From Oxyruncus cristatus (lineage: Eukaryota > Chordata > Aves > Passeriformes > Cotingidae): a stretch of 64,000 nucleotides of DNA. Positions 31,555 through 41,356 of the stretch are shown in pieces. The notes beneath the pieces were generated by a model. The model was not told the origin of the DNA. It worked only from the letters and a program-made list of their open reading frames with translations, and made no database searches. A program made the position numbers and the translations under genes. Each line of letters begins with the position of its first letter. The stretch's first letter is position 1. The stretch is taken from contig VXAY01000169.1 of NCBI GenBank assembly GCA_013399855.1, positions 406,263 through 470,262 of the forward strand, in the 5' to 3' direction.

Positions 31555-34500
31555 GTATGGTTTATCAGAAGGGAAGGGCTTGGAAAACTGCGGGCTCTTT
31601 GATGCTGTGTGGGTCATAGCATGACTGCTCTCAGCACGGTGTGATAACCACAAACGTGGATATCCCCAGGACAGAATGTGGGAGACTCCAGCCAGCCTCC
31701 CAGCTCTGTTCTCTTCCTTTTCTCACTTGCCCTTCTTTAGGTGGACAGCATTAGCATTAATACCAGTTCACAGCCCAAAAGACCTCACTGTAGGGAAGAA
31801 CTACCCTTAAGGTACACAGTTGCAGCTCCCCTTCTGGATAACCTTTAAGAGCAGCTCCTCTCTCCACATGGCAGATTCTCAGCCTGCCATGATAGAAGGG
31901 AGCATCATGAATCTTTTGGCAGGGTGTCTGGGCCTCTTTAGACCCAACATCACCAGGGCATGGCAGATGTGTATTACAGTAGCCAGCCTCACTTGTGCAC
32001 TTCCATGCCAGCAGCTCTGCTGCCCTAGAGTGACACAAAGGTTCAGATTTGCTCCTGCCTCTGTGAGAACTAGTTTTTCACAACCACCTCTTTCTGCCTC
32101 GGTTACAGGAATTACAGCTAGTGAGTGGTGCTGTGGAGCTCTAGTGACCATGCAGGTCCTTGGGATCTGAACCTCTCTCAGGACCTGGTGGTTCTGCAGA
32201 GACCTCCAAAGGCAGAGGGGCAGGGATGGAAGGGCTATAAGGGATTCAAAATGGGAGGGATGCTAACTTCACTGCTGGAAATCATGGTCCACTCTCTGGC
32301 TTTTAGTACGTCTGTGAGTAATATATCGATTTTCATGCCATACCTGCTGAATTTTACTTCAGAAAGGCACAACAAAGGGCAGCCAAAGCAAGATGATACA
32401 CACTCCCTTTGGGGAGATGTTGCAGGTAGTATTCATCTGGGGCTGACCACCCCAGTCAGCCCCCAGCACCTTGGTGTGACTGCTGTAGAGCATGGGGAGA
32501 GTTCAGTGGCACCGGTGGCTTCATCCCACTGCATTAGGGAGATGAGATGCAACTGAAATCCTACTCCAAAACAACATGAAATCCCCTGATAGGGAAGGGC
32601 ACTTGGGGCTGTGCATGTTGAAAGCTCTTTTTTTGCAATCTTTACCTTTAGCTCATCTTTCCAGATTAGTTTCAAGAATCCCAGCTCAGCCAAGTTGCCC
32701 ATTCCAAGCCTTTCAGCGCTGCTTGGTAGCCCCAATTCTTCAAGAGAAAGGCTGCCCTCTAGTCAAGCAACTATGGAGAAGCACGGCTCAGTTTTTGTCA
32801 GTAAAGCAGAGACAAAATCTGCCCCTCCATCCTCACAGCTCCTGGCCACCTGGAGCAGGGAGTGTTTCTTAACTCACCTCCAGAGAGTGACACGTGATTC
32901 ACATCCACCAAATCCAGGCAAAGGACAACACTGAAGCTTCTGTGTGCAGGCAGTCGTCAGGCTATCAGTATTTTGGGAGCAGTCCTCTCCTGACACAGTC
33001 ATGTTGGATTTCTCCCTAGGTGTAAAGTCTCCAGGTCTGGGCATCTGTGAGTGGCTTCTGACCATCTTGTCTTTCCTGTTCATCATAATGACCTTCCCCA
33101 TTTCTGTCTGGTTCTGCATGAAGGTGAGAATAGCCATGTGGCCTCTCTCAGTGTCTGGTGTCTGATGTGGATGTCACACGCTCATTGAGCATGTGTCAGA
33201 CATGAGCATTAAGCTTTTTGGTCCAAGGCCCTATTTATACCTCTTCAACTCATTATTAATTTTGGTTTCTCTTTTATCACGTGTTGCTACAGCACAGGGC
33301 TGCACAGGGGTCCAATCACTGTCTGTCAAATACTCCTGCTGCAATATCAGCAGACAGGGGCTTAGGTTTCTCTTTTTAAAAACAAATTGCGAGTCTGTTC
33401 ACTTTCAAATATAATCCTCTGCCTACTCAGGCCAGAGAGGGCTGCATTGCAGCAGCTGGGTAAATGGGCTTTGAATTAAAAATTTTAAGAGACGTTGATC
33501 TCACAGCTAATAGCAGATTTTCCCTCTTCCTCTAATTTTTTGTCAGATTTATAGCATGGTTACAAGTAGGCATATTTTGATTCCCACTTCTCAGAAAATT
33601 TCACGTGCATCTTGTTATCAACAAGGATTTCAGTATTTATGGGTCAGCCCTTATGTACCCATGAGCACATCATACACATGTGGTTCCCACAGAGGGAAAC
33701 AACCAACATGGAAAATTTTAACTTCTAAATTTTAAAATTTTAATTTTAAAATTTTAACTTCCTCTAATTTAAGGAAGCAAGATGTTGGTCTCATCCTGGG
33801 AAACCCTGGGTGAGTCTAGCATGGGCTGCTCTCACCAGATCTTGGGCTGTCCCAGGGACGCTCACACACAAGGTCAGCCAGCAGTGCTGGGCAAAGGGAC
33901 TCAGTGACAGGTGATACCACCAGTTCATACATGCTGAAATCCTCCCTTTGCAGGGTTTTTCCAGAACAAACTTCCTCCCATGCCTCTGAAGCTGCTTTTC
34001 CCAGTCCTACTTGTTCCTCTCCAGCCTCCCTTTTGTTTCCCTCTGCAGGTAGTGCGGGAGTACGAGAGAGCCATCGTTTTCAGACTTGGGCATCTCCTTC
34101 CTGGCAGAGCCAAAGGACCCGGTAAGGTGTTTACTCAGCTCCCCCCAGCCACGTTGCTCCTCTTTTTCATGTTCTACCAAAGCTCACATGCTGATGCCCT
34201 CCCAGCAGACACGGTCAGACAGGAGACGGGATGTTTTTGTTCTCTTCCTCTTAAGGGCTTTTCCCCATCACAGAAGCAGCCTCAGAATTTGAGCCTAAAT
34301 ATTGCTGTTCCTTTGTGGTTCTGCATGCCAAACCCTCCTCTGTTTTCCAGAGCAGGAGGGACAATTTCTGTGGTTCTGATGATCATCAGCTGCCTTCCTC
34401 TTCCTCCCACAGGCCTTTTCTTTTTCCTTCCCTGTCTGGACACGTATCACAAGATAGACCTCCGCCTCAAAACTCTAGAGATCCCCTTCCATCAGGTATG

Positions 34501-36929
34501 GCTGATACCCCCCTCTATATTAATTTTGATATCTCCTTAACATTAGATCTTATGCTTCCAACCTTCATCCTTGCAAAGAAAAGTTTGAGAAGACCATCCC
34601 AAAGTAACCTCTGAGATCCAGAGTTTATCTGGTTTGCCCAGGATCAGTCAGTATCAGAGGTGGAAGCTGCGATGACTTAACCATCCAGTTAGTCCTCATC
34701 ATTCTCTCAGTTGTGTGCTTTCCTGTGCTACCTTAGAACTGCCAGAACCAGCTCCATCTCCCTCAGTGTCTTCTCCTTAGGTGGTGACCAAAGACATGGT
34801 TACTTTGGAGATAGATGCTGTCTGCTACTACCGGTTGGAGAACGCCTCTCTTCTCCTCACCACCCTGACCAGCATCTCCAGTGCCATCCAGCTGCTGGTG
34901 CAGACCACCACGAAGCGCCTCCTGGCACATCAAGCCTTCTCTGAGCTTCTGCTGGAGAGGAAAAACATCAGCCAGGAGATCAAGGTGCTTCCATGGGGAG
35001 CGGGAGAGCAGAGCAAGGGGTGAATTGAGGTTCTGCAAAGAAACTCACTCACATGGTCAGTCCCTCAGAGTCACAGACACTGGTTTAAAGGAAGATTCCA
35101 GTCTTGGAATCACTGTGGACTCCAGTTAAATCATCCTAAACCCCCGGGGTAAACACAAACTGGAAGTGAGCGCAGTAATTTAATTTCTGAGGGGTCTTGC
35201 ACACCATACAAAACCTGGTAAATCTGCCTCCCAGTCCTGCAGTTAATGTCCCTGCCTTGTCTTAGTCCCTGTAAGGAGCCTAGGCCAGGGCTGCTGTTCT
35301 CCCCATGCTCTAAAAATATTCCTCTTTGCAGGTGGCTTTGGACGCCGTCACGGGCTGCTGGGGGATCAAAGTGGAGAGAGTAGAAATGTAGGTAGGAAAT
35401 GCTGGTAGAAGGGGATTCTCTGGCCCTTTGCAAGAACCCATCCTACTTGCTGCTGCTTGCTTCTCTTCCTGCTTTGCCTCGATCTCTCTCCCTGCAGCTG
35501 TTGTGCAGAAGGTAGAGCCTCGCCTCTCACCCTTCCTAGTTTCCGTGCCCCTTTTAGGCTCATGTAAAACTTCTATAAGTCAGACTGTTCTTGCTCCTGC
35601 ACTGACAGCCAGGGCACGATCCTTAGCTGGGATCTCATCACCATTTCACTGCTGCTGCAGGCAGAGTTTGCACCCAATTCTGGTAGCCCATGAGATGCAG
35701 CAGGCACGGAACCCTCCATGTCTCACTCGAGATCAAAGGCCCCAGGCCTTTGAGAGGGATGGGCTCATTACTCAGAAACCCTTGTACAAAGGTGGGACTC
35801 ACTCATCATGTGCAGGGACACGGAAGAGAGAGCTGAGCAGTGAATGAATAAATCTGTGAGCAGAACAGTCCTGTGCCTGTTTTGAGAGCGGTCTCCCAGT
35901 GGAGTCTCTGCTGTCTCACAGAGTGAGCTTAAACTTTGAGTCTCAGAGGTACAGAGAGATGTCTCTCTGCTGCCTAGTGATCATGCAGTCCTGGTCACTA
36001 CAAAACCAGGCTCAGAGAGAAGGGTGGGAATGGAGGTAGAAGGCTAAAGTCAGGCACGCAAAGAGGAACACCCAGGGAGCAAAGAACATGAAAGAATGCC
36101 CTGCAGAGACTGATTGATGAGCCCATTCCAAGCTTCAGATTGACCATCCAGTGCTGCCAGGAGAGCCAAGAGCCCAGCTAATCCCTGTCCTTTCCCGCCA
36201 CAGCAACAATGTGCAGCTGCCTGCTGAGCTCCGGCAGTCCCTGGCTGTGGAAGCAGAGGCCCAGAGACAGGCCAAAGTGCGGGTATGCCAACTCTGAATA
36301 CTTCTCATCTCCTTCCAAAGCATCCCTCCTTCCTTTCCCAGCCCTGGTTTGAGGTCCCTAGGATATGCCACTCAAGCACATGGCTCTGGGAAGATGTGTT
36401 TCCTTCAATTCCTGTTCAAGAGCTGGGTCTAGCAAGGGGAGCCCAAGTGTGAGCTCTGATGGGCCCAGTAAAAACACGTTAGATGTGGGCTCCCAAACTT
36501 TTGGCAGCATCAAGAGGTCGAGTACATGCTGTGATCTTCAAAGAGCAGGAATGTTATAATCACACTGGCCCTGGGAATTTCACTGTGTAACATTCTGTGC
36601 CACCTCACTCCCAGTCTCACAGAAACCTCCTTTCTTCCCCTGCTTGGCAGGTGATCGCTGCAGAGGGGGAAAAGGCAGCTTCTGAGTCCCTGCGGATGGC
36701 AGCTGAGATCCTGTCCAGTGCCCCTGCCGCTGCTCAGCTCCGTTACCTCCATGCACTGCACTCCCTCACTGCAGAGAAACCCGCTGCTTTCATCTTGCCC
36801 TTCCCTCTGGATGCCATGAACCTGGTCTCTCCGGCTGCCCACAGCCCTGCGGCCGTGAGCGGCCTCCTCCCACACACCACAGAGCTCCCAGAAGGCCTGA
36901 AAGCCAAGAAGGACTCCCCCATGCTCTGA
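31284..36929 (+). CDS. NPHS2: NPHS2, podocin (complete, eight exons, whole gene span)
   Basis: Podocin is a stomatin-family membrane hairpin protein of the kidney podocyte slit diaphragm. It oligomerises in lipid rafts, binds nephrin and CD2AP, and is needed for filtration. Exons are 31284-31554, 33020-33123, 34049-34121, 34413-34495, 34781-34984, 35332-35387, 36204-36282 and 36651-36929. All phases match, giving 382 residues against 383 in human. In order: a basic Arg/Ser-rich N-terminus with conserved VVDVDEV (65-71); a membrane hairpin at about 103-122 with the kink proline P117; the PHB domain from 126; a coiled region with [11 protein letters not shown]; and the C-terminal KKDSPML. Arg137 matches human Arg138, a residue whose change causes nephrotic syndrome. 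It is divergent with TDRD5 and convergent with AXDND1, as in mammals. Confidence 0.98.
33020..33123 (+). CDS. NPHS2: NPHS2 exon 2 (membrane hairpin)
   Basis: Encodes [16 protein letters not shown] and [14 protein letters not shown], the intramembrane hairpin with its central proline. Cys100 aligns with human Cys101 beside the membrane, a palmitoylation candidate. Acceptor TCTCCCTAG, donor AAG/GTGAGA. Confidence 0.97.
33713..33766. repeat. A/T palindromic cluster in NPHS2 intron 2
   Basis: A run built from AAATTTTAAAATTTTAATTTT units, bordered on both sides by a direct repeat of AAAATTTTAACTTC (near 33714 and 33750). It is a local low-complexity expansion. Confidence 0.75.
34049..34121 (+). 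CDS. NPHS2: NPHS2 exon 3
   Basis: [20 protein letters not shown] then AKGPG, the start of the PHB domain. Acceptor CCCTCTGCAG, donor CCCG/GTAAGG, phase 1. Confidence 0.98.
34413..34495 (+). CDS. NPHS2: NPHS2 exon 4
   Basis: [20 protein letters not shown] then LEIPFHQ, nearly identical to mammalian podocin. Acceptor CTCCCACAG, donor CAG/GTATGG, phase 0. Confidence 0.98.
34781..34984 (+). CDS. NPHS2: NPHS2 exon 5
   Basis: 68 codons: [60 protein letters not shown], ending EIK. This is the core of the PHB domain. Acceptor TTCTCCTTAG, donor AAG/GTGCTT. Confidence 0.98.
35332..35387 (+). CDS. NPHS2: NPHS2 exon 6
   Basis: 56 bases encoding [18 protein letters not shown] plus two bases of the next Ile codon. 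Mammals read VALDSVTCIWGIKVERIEI. Acceptor CTCTTTGCAG. The donor AT/GTAGGT is followed at once by a stop if read through. Confidence 0.96.
36204..36282 (+). CDS. NPHS2: NPHS2 exon 7
   Basis: Completes the Ile codon, then [20 protein letters not shown] and RQAKVR. Acceptor CCCGCCACAG, donor CGG/GTATGC, phase 0. This is the oligomerisation helix after the PHB domain. Confidence 0.97.
36651..36929 (+). CDS. NPHS2: NPHS2 exon 8 (terminal)
   Basis: 93 codons including [43 protein letters not shown], then a Ser/Pro-rich tail ending KKDSPML, the same last seven residues as in mammals. Acceptor TGCTTGGCAG. Confidence 0.98.
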   Translation: MIAAEGEKAASESLRMAAEILSSAPAAAQLRYLHALHSLTAEKPAAFILPFPLDAMNLVSPAAHSPAAVSGLLPHTTELPEGLKAKKDSPML

Positions 36930-37061
36930 GAGCTGTCCCACAGATGGCTCCCACACTGCTCCTGGTCAGTCCTGCTCAGAGAGGAGCAAGAGGGCTGGTT
37001 TATTGGCAGCCCACCATCAGGTCCTGGTCTGGAGGCAGGAGGGGAGGCAGGCCAGGCCTGC

Positions 37062-37067
37062 AATATA
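37062..37067 (+). other. NPHS2: Candidate NPHS2 polyadenylation signal (variant)
   Basis: No AATAAA lies soon after the stop. AATATA, a known weaker variant, occurs 133 bases downstream and is followed by G/T-rich DNA (ACTTGTTTTGG). Only suggestive. Confidence 0.3.
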
Positions 37068-37079
37068 AAGTGGATTGTA

Positions 37080-38170
37080 CATGGAAAAAGCCTCTACTTG
37101 TTTTGGAAAGTCGAAAATAAGGAACAGGACTGGCAGGTGTGTGAGCAGGGGATCGGGGGAAGTGGGGTGTCACCCCTGCCCCATCACAGGGCCAGGTGCA
37201 TCCTGACACCTTAGAGCCTGGCTCCCGGGGTCTGATCCAACTTGTCCCATCACCTTGGCAGGAAGCAGAAATTATCCCCTACGTACTTAAATGCTCCCCA
37301 CCCCTGAAACAAACAGCTGGGCAGGTGGCAGTGGGAGCCTGGCAATCCATGGGGGAACAGGAAGGGGCTCAGCACTCAGGCAGGATGGGAGGAGGAAACA
37401 AGCGAGGAGGGACCAAGCTGGGAACGAGCTGGGTCTGTGGTGCTGTTCCTGGATTTCGGATTTCAGTCACCACCCAGACGCAAATACATCCACACACGGG
37501 CAAACGAGATGTTTAGCCCTAAGTTTAACGTAGGAGGAAAAGTAAAAGGAGGAAAGGGCAGCCCTTGAGGTTTGGTGCTTCCCCGCCCGGCACATACGCT
37601 GTGCAGAGGAAAGGCAGGCTGTGCTGCTGTTCGCTTCCACAGGGTGGTGAGGCAGGACAACGTCTGGGTTCGTGGGCACCTAAAAACGTTAACGTGACCC
37701 GTTTAACCGACGCCCACTGAGCTGACCAAGGGGAATCCGGCACCACTGGGAAGAGCCAGCTGAGAGCCTTGGGAACTGCAACACTTTTGCCTGCTGCAGC
37801 TGCCTCAGAGACACAGGCCCAGAGAAGCGACAGAGTTCTCAATACGACAAGCCTCAAAACTCTGATATATCTTTCCTGACTGAAGCCATTAGAAATGACC
37901 AGGGACCTACGGATACTGCAGTCCTTCCCCTTGGCAAAGAGCTGGAGCACTGTCAAATGAAATACCCCTGCACTCAGTTTGTCTGACCCTGATGCCCTTT
38001 GGGTGGGTGTTGGCTCTGCTCCTGCCTTTTTACTGCACCTGCAGTGTCTCCCCTGGCTTCAGAGCAGACCTCCCTGCACAGCCATTCTCAGCACCAGTGT
38101 CCTGCTGCTGGTAGAGGTTAAGATAGAGAGCACTTTGTGGCCTTTCTCCCACTCGCCCCCAAATTGTTGC
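37080..38170. other. Spacer between NPHS2 and CR1
   Basis: No recognisable exon, RNA gene or repeat. It is ordinary intergenic DNA between convergent genes. Confidence 0.5.
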
Positions 38171-38812
38171 CATCATAGAATCATAGAATCAGACGGGTTG
38201 GAAAGGACCTTGGAGATCATCAAGTCCAACCCTTGATCCATCCCCACTGTGGTTACTAGACTATGGCATTAAGTGCCACGTCCAGCCTCGTCTTGAAACC
38301 CTCCAGGGATGGAGAATCCACCACTTCCCTGGGCAGCCCATTCCAATGGCTGATTACTCTCTCTGTAAAGAATTTCTTTCTGATATCTAACCTAAACCTC
38401 CCCTGGCACAGCTTAAGGCCATGCCCTCTTGTCTGACGGCTGGTTGCCTGGGAGAAGAGACCAACCCCCACCTGGCTACACCCTCCTTTCAGATAGTTGT
38501 AGAGAGCGATGAGGTCTCCCCTGAGTCTTCTCTTCTCCAGGCTAAACAACCCCAGCTCCTTCAGCCTCTCCTCATAGGACTTGTGTTCAAGTCCCTTCAC
38601 CAGCCTCGTTGCTCTCCTCTGCACCTGCTCCAGCACCTCAATATCCCTCCTGAACTGAGGGGCCCAGAACTGGACACAGCACTCCAGGTGTGGCCTCACC
38701 AGCGCCGAGTACAGGGGCAGAATCACCTCCCTGTTCCGGCTGGCCACACTGTTCCTGATACAGGTCAGGATGCCATTGGCCTTCTTGGCCAAGCATTTGC
38801 CTAGCACAGGTT
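38171..38812 (-). mobile_element. Well-preserved CR1 LINE 3-prime end
   Basis: The plus strand starts with the reverse complement of the CR1 3-prime octamers (CATAGAATCATAGAATC). The minus strand then keeps a frame of about 183 codons (38807-38256), the C-terminus of ORF2: [60 protein letters not shown]. It ends near [14 protein letters not shown], the usual CR1 terminus. The lack of stops points to a younger insertion than the other copies. It is 5-prime truncated. Confidence 0.95.
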
Positions 38813-38814
38813 AC

Positions 38815-40335
38815 CCAGCCAGTTGCTCACTCGTGAATTTTCCCTTGTCCACAGCCTACTGGTAACACTCACAGCTCCCATAAGACTCATTCTACAAGTA
38901 TTTGCCAGCCTTTTTACAGCAAGGACACCTGGTCAACCAGCCCCCTTACAAGTGGCTGGGAAGTGGGAAAAAACCACCTATGAACTTCTTGGTGATCACA
39001 CAAGCACCAGAGCTCCAGGTGTAACCTCACATCTACATCACTCTGCCAGTGTAACCCTCTCAGGAGGGGGTGGCAGGATGGCTCCTGTGCCTGTACTAGA
39101 TCTCAGTAGTGATCTGCTCATGGAAAACTAGTTCTAGGAAGTCAAACAGCTCTGTCATCTTCTACTAGGGAACATGAGTTTTGCAGTTACTCCTCTAAAG
39201 CTGGTTCTGGTTATTCCTCATGCTGCTGCAAAAGGCCCCTCTTTCCCAACCTCGGGCACAAGGGTATAATCCTACACAGAGTGAGCTGCAGCTGATCCTT
39301 TCTCTGAACACTTCTCTGGCTGTTTGTCTAACTCCATGTGAAATGATCCATCCAGACCAAGACTCTTAGCACATCAAAGACCAACAGCTTTACAGATAAT
39401 GTCTCAAAGGAACAACACTTAACCCAAGAACTGAGTGTCAAGCCACACGCAGTACTTTGTCAGGGCACATGGATTACCCTGCTGGCACTTGTGTCTGCAG
39501 AAGCCAGGCACAGCTTTTTTCAAACGTTTAACTTTTCTGCAGTTACAGAAAGGCAAATTATAGCTAAGAGCATCCTCAGTTCCAAAACCCGTGTCTTGTT
39601 CCAGCAGGATCTTCTCTCTTTTACATACATAGAGCCAGCAGAAATTTGTCATTTTACCTTCAGGAGATATTGTGTTCAAAAATCTTGCAGAACATCATTT
39701 AAAAATGTACTTAAGGGTTAGTGATATGAGATGTTTCCAACAGAGAATCTGCTCTGAGGGAGCTGGCAAGGACTGTCTGAGCTGATGCGATTCCTGACAG
39801 TTTCACTGCCTGCTCTTCCGAGCTGAGAATGGGTCAAATTGCAGAGTCATCCCGATTTTTGTGCATTTTCTTCCTAACCAGTCAGGCAGCTGGTATTTGG
39901 ATCATCGGAAATCCAGAAGATGAAGGAGGTACTCATTATCAGATAGACAACCAGGCTAAGCTGGCACTGAGGGAAAAAAAACCTTGATAGAAGCGGGAAA
40001 AGGTGCAAACAACTTCCTTGCATGATTCAACAGGGATGAGGCAGAAGGAGATAGAGCAGCAAGAAGTGATTGATGAGCACAGGCAGAAGGGGCACAGGCA
40101 AGAGAGATGTGGGGAGGAGAAAGTTGAGGTAGCAATGGTATTACAGGGATGACAAACTGCATAGATATTAGAACTGTGGGAGGAGGCAGAGGACAAGACA
40201 GATGTGGAAGTGGTGAAGGCAAGTAGCAGAACAGCATAAATGCTGAGATGGCACAGAGATGCCAGGGTAGTAGGTAAGGAGTAAAGGCAGTGGATCAGGG
40301 GTGAAACACTACAATGAATGGGAACTAGGACATTA
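38815..40335. other. Spacer between CR1 and AXDND1
   Basis: No recognisable coding exon on either strand. The region 40020-40300 has a purine-rich plus strand, which creates long but low-complexity open frames on the minus strand. Confidence 0.45.
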
Positions 40336-40336
40336 C

Positions 40337-40454
40337 TCAGGCATTGCTGTTCTTCAGTGTTTGCTTTTTCTGCATCCCTTGGGCTGGCCAGAGGTAGAGG
40401 CTTTGGGACTTGGGCAGGCCTCGACTTCTGAGACGCTTTCTTGGAAACATCTTT
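40337..40454 (-). CDS. Possible 3-prime exon of AXDND1
   Basis: A minus-strand segment with a good acceptor (TTTCTCTTTCAG) and a moderate donor (CTGA/GTAATG) encodes KDVSKKASQKSRPAQVPKPL and DAEKANTEEQQ, a Lys/Pro-rich tail. It could be an alternative end of AXDND1, reached if the upstream exon splices at AGA/GTGAAG. It has no family match, so it may not be an exon. Confidence 0.3.
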
Positions 40455-41121
40455 CTGAAAGAGAAACAAAACAACAAACCAAAGCCATTAAAAATACCAC
40501 AGAGTTAAAATGTGCCCAAGGTATCACGTCTTTAACAAAAAAATTAGCTTCTCCTCCCACTTTGATGTCAAAGAGACAGGATGCACTGGATGAATAAGGG
40601 AAGAAATTTTAATTCCCATTTTTTCTCCACGTATTGTATCTTGTGGATCTAGCTGAGAAAGGACACAAGGAAATGCTTTCACCCACAACAAACTTTTGAC
40701 CTGAGGAACTCACTGCCACACCATATGGGCAAGATCAGTGGGTCAGAAGCGTTCAAATACCTCCTGGAGGGAGCAAGAGTGTCCTATGCTATAAACACAA
40801 AAGGTCTGTGGCCTCTGAGAGTGAAGGGACCTGGAACATCATTTCTTTTCTACTCCAAAATCAGTGATCCTAAACAGATCTTCTTGACTGTTACAGAGAA
40901 CACTCACCTACAAGGCAGATGCTGCCAGTTACACAATCTCCCAGACACAGACCCTGTGTTGTGTATCAAAATCAAACAAAATTAGTTTCCCTCAAAACCA
41001 GACCACATTCAGCAGTTCTTTCTGCCCTGATCTAGAATCATGTTAAAAGCATCCTTGCTTGACCTCTGACAAAGAGTCAAGACCAAACCCTAGGACATGC
41101 CCAGGAGTGGAGGGTTCTGCA

Positions 41122-41356
41122 CTAAACTGGAGGTGAATGAGGTGCCCCCAAAGAGTGCTTCACTCTCAGTCTGTGATGGGGTTCAGAATATTGATTCTCC
41201 TGATCTTGCCTTTCTTTGTGTGTTGCTTCTGGGATGACTTCCCCATCTTTCTCCAGCTCACGCTCCAGCTCTTTGATTCTCTGCAGAGCTTCTTCCAGCT
41301 TCTCTTCAAGACCTTCAGATCTTTCTTTTGCATTCTGAGCACAGATCTCTGTTTCT
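41122..41356 (-). CDS. AXDND1: AXDND1 C-terminal coiled-coil exon
   Basis: After GTGTTTCAG it reads ETEICAQNAKERSEGLEEKL, EEALQRIKELERELEKDGEV and a polar tail to a TAG at 41124-41122. The heptads predict a strong coiled coil. The first base completes the codon left by exon 42651-42571, giving NKKIKETEIC. Assigned to AXDND1 by phase and position. Confidence 0.55.

Noticed and set aside
39939..40469. 176-codon minus-strand frame as one long terminal exon
   Set aside because: Beyond about 40337 the product becomes low-complexity (Ser, Leu, Cys) from a purine-rich tract; only the first part is kept as a weak exon candidate.
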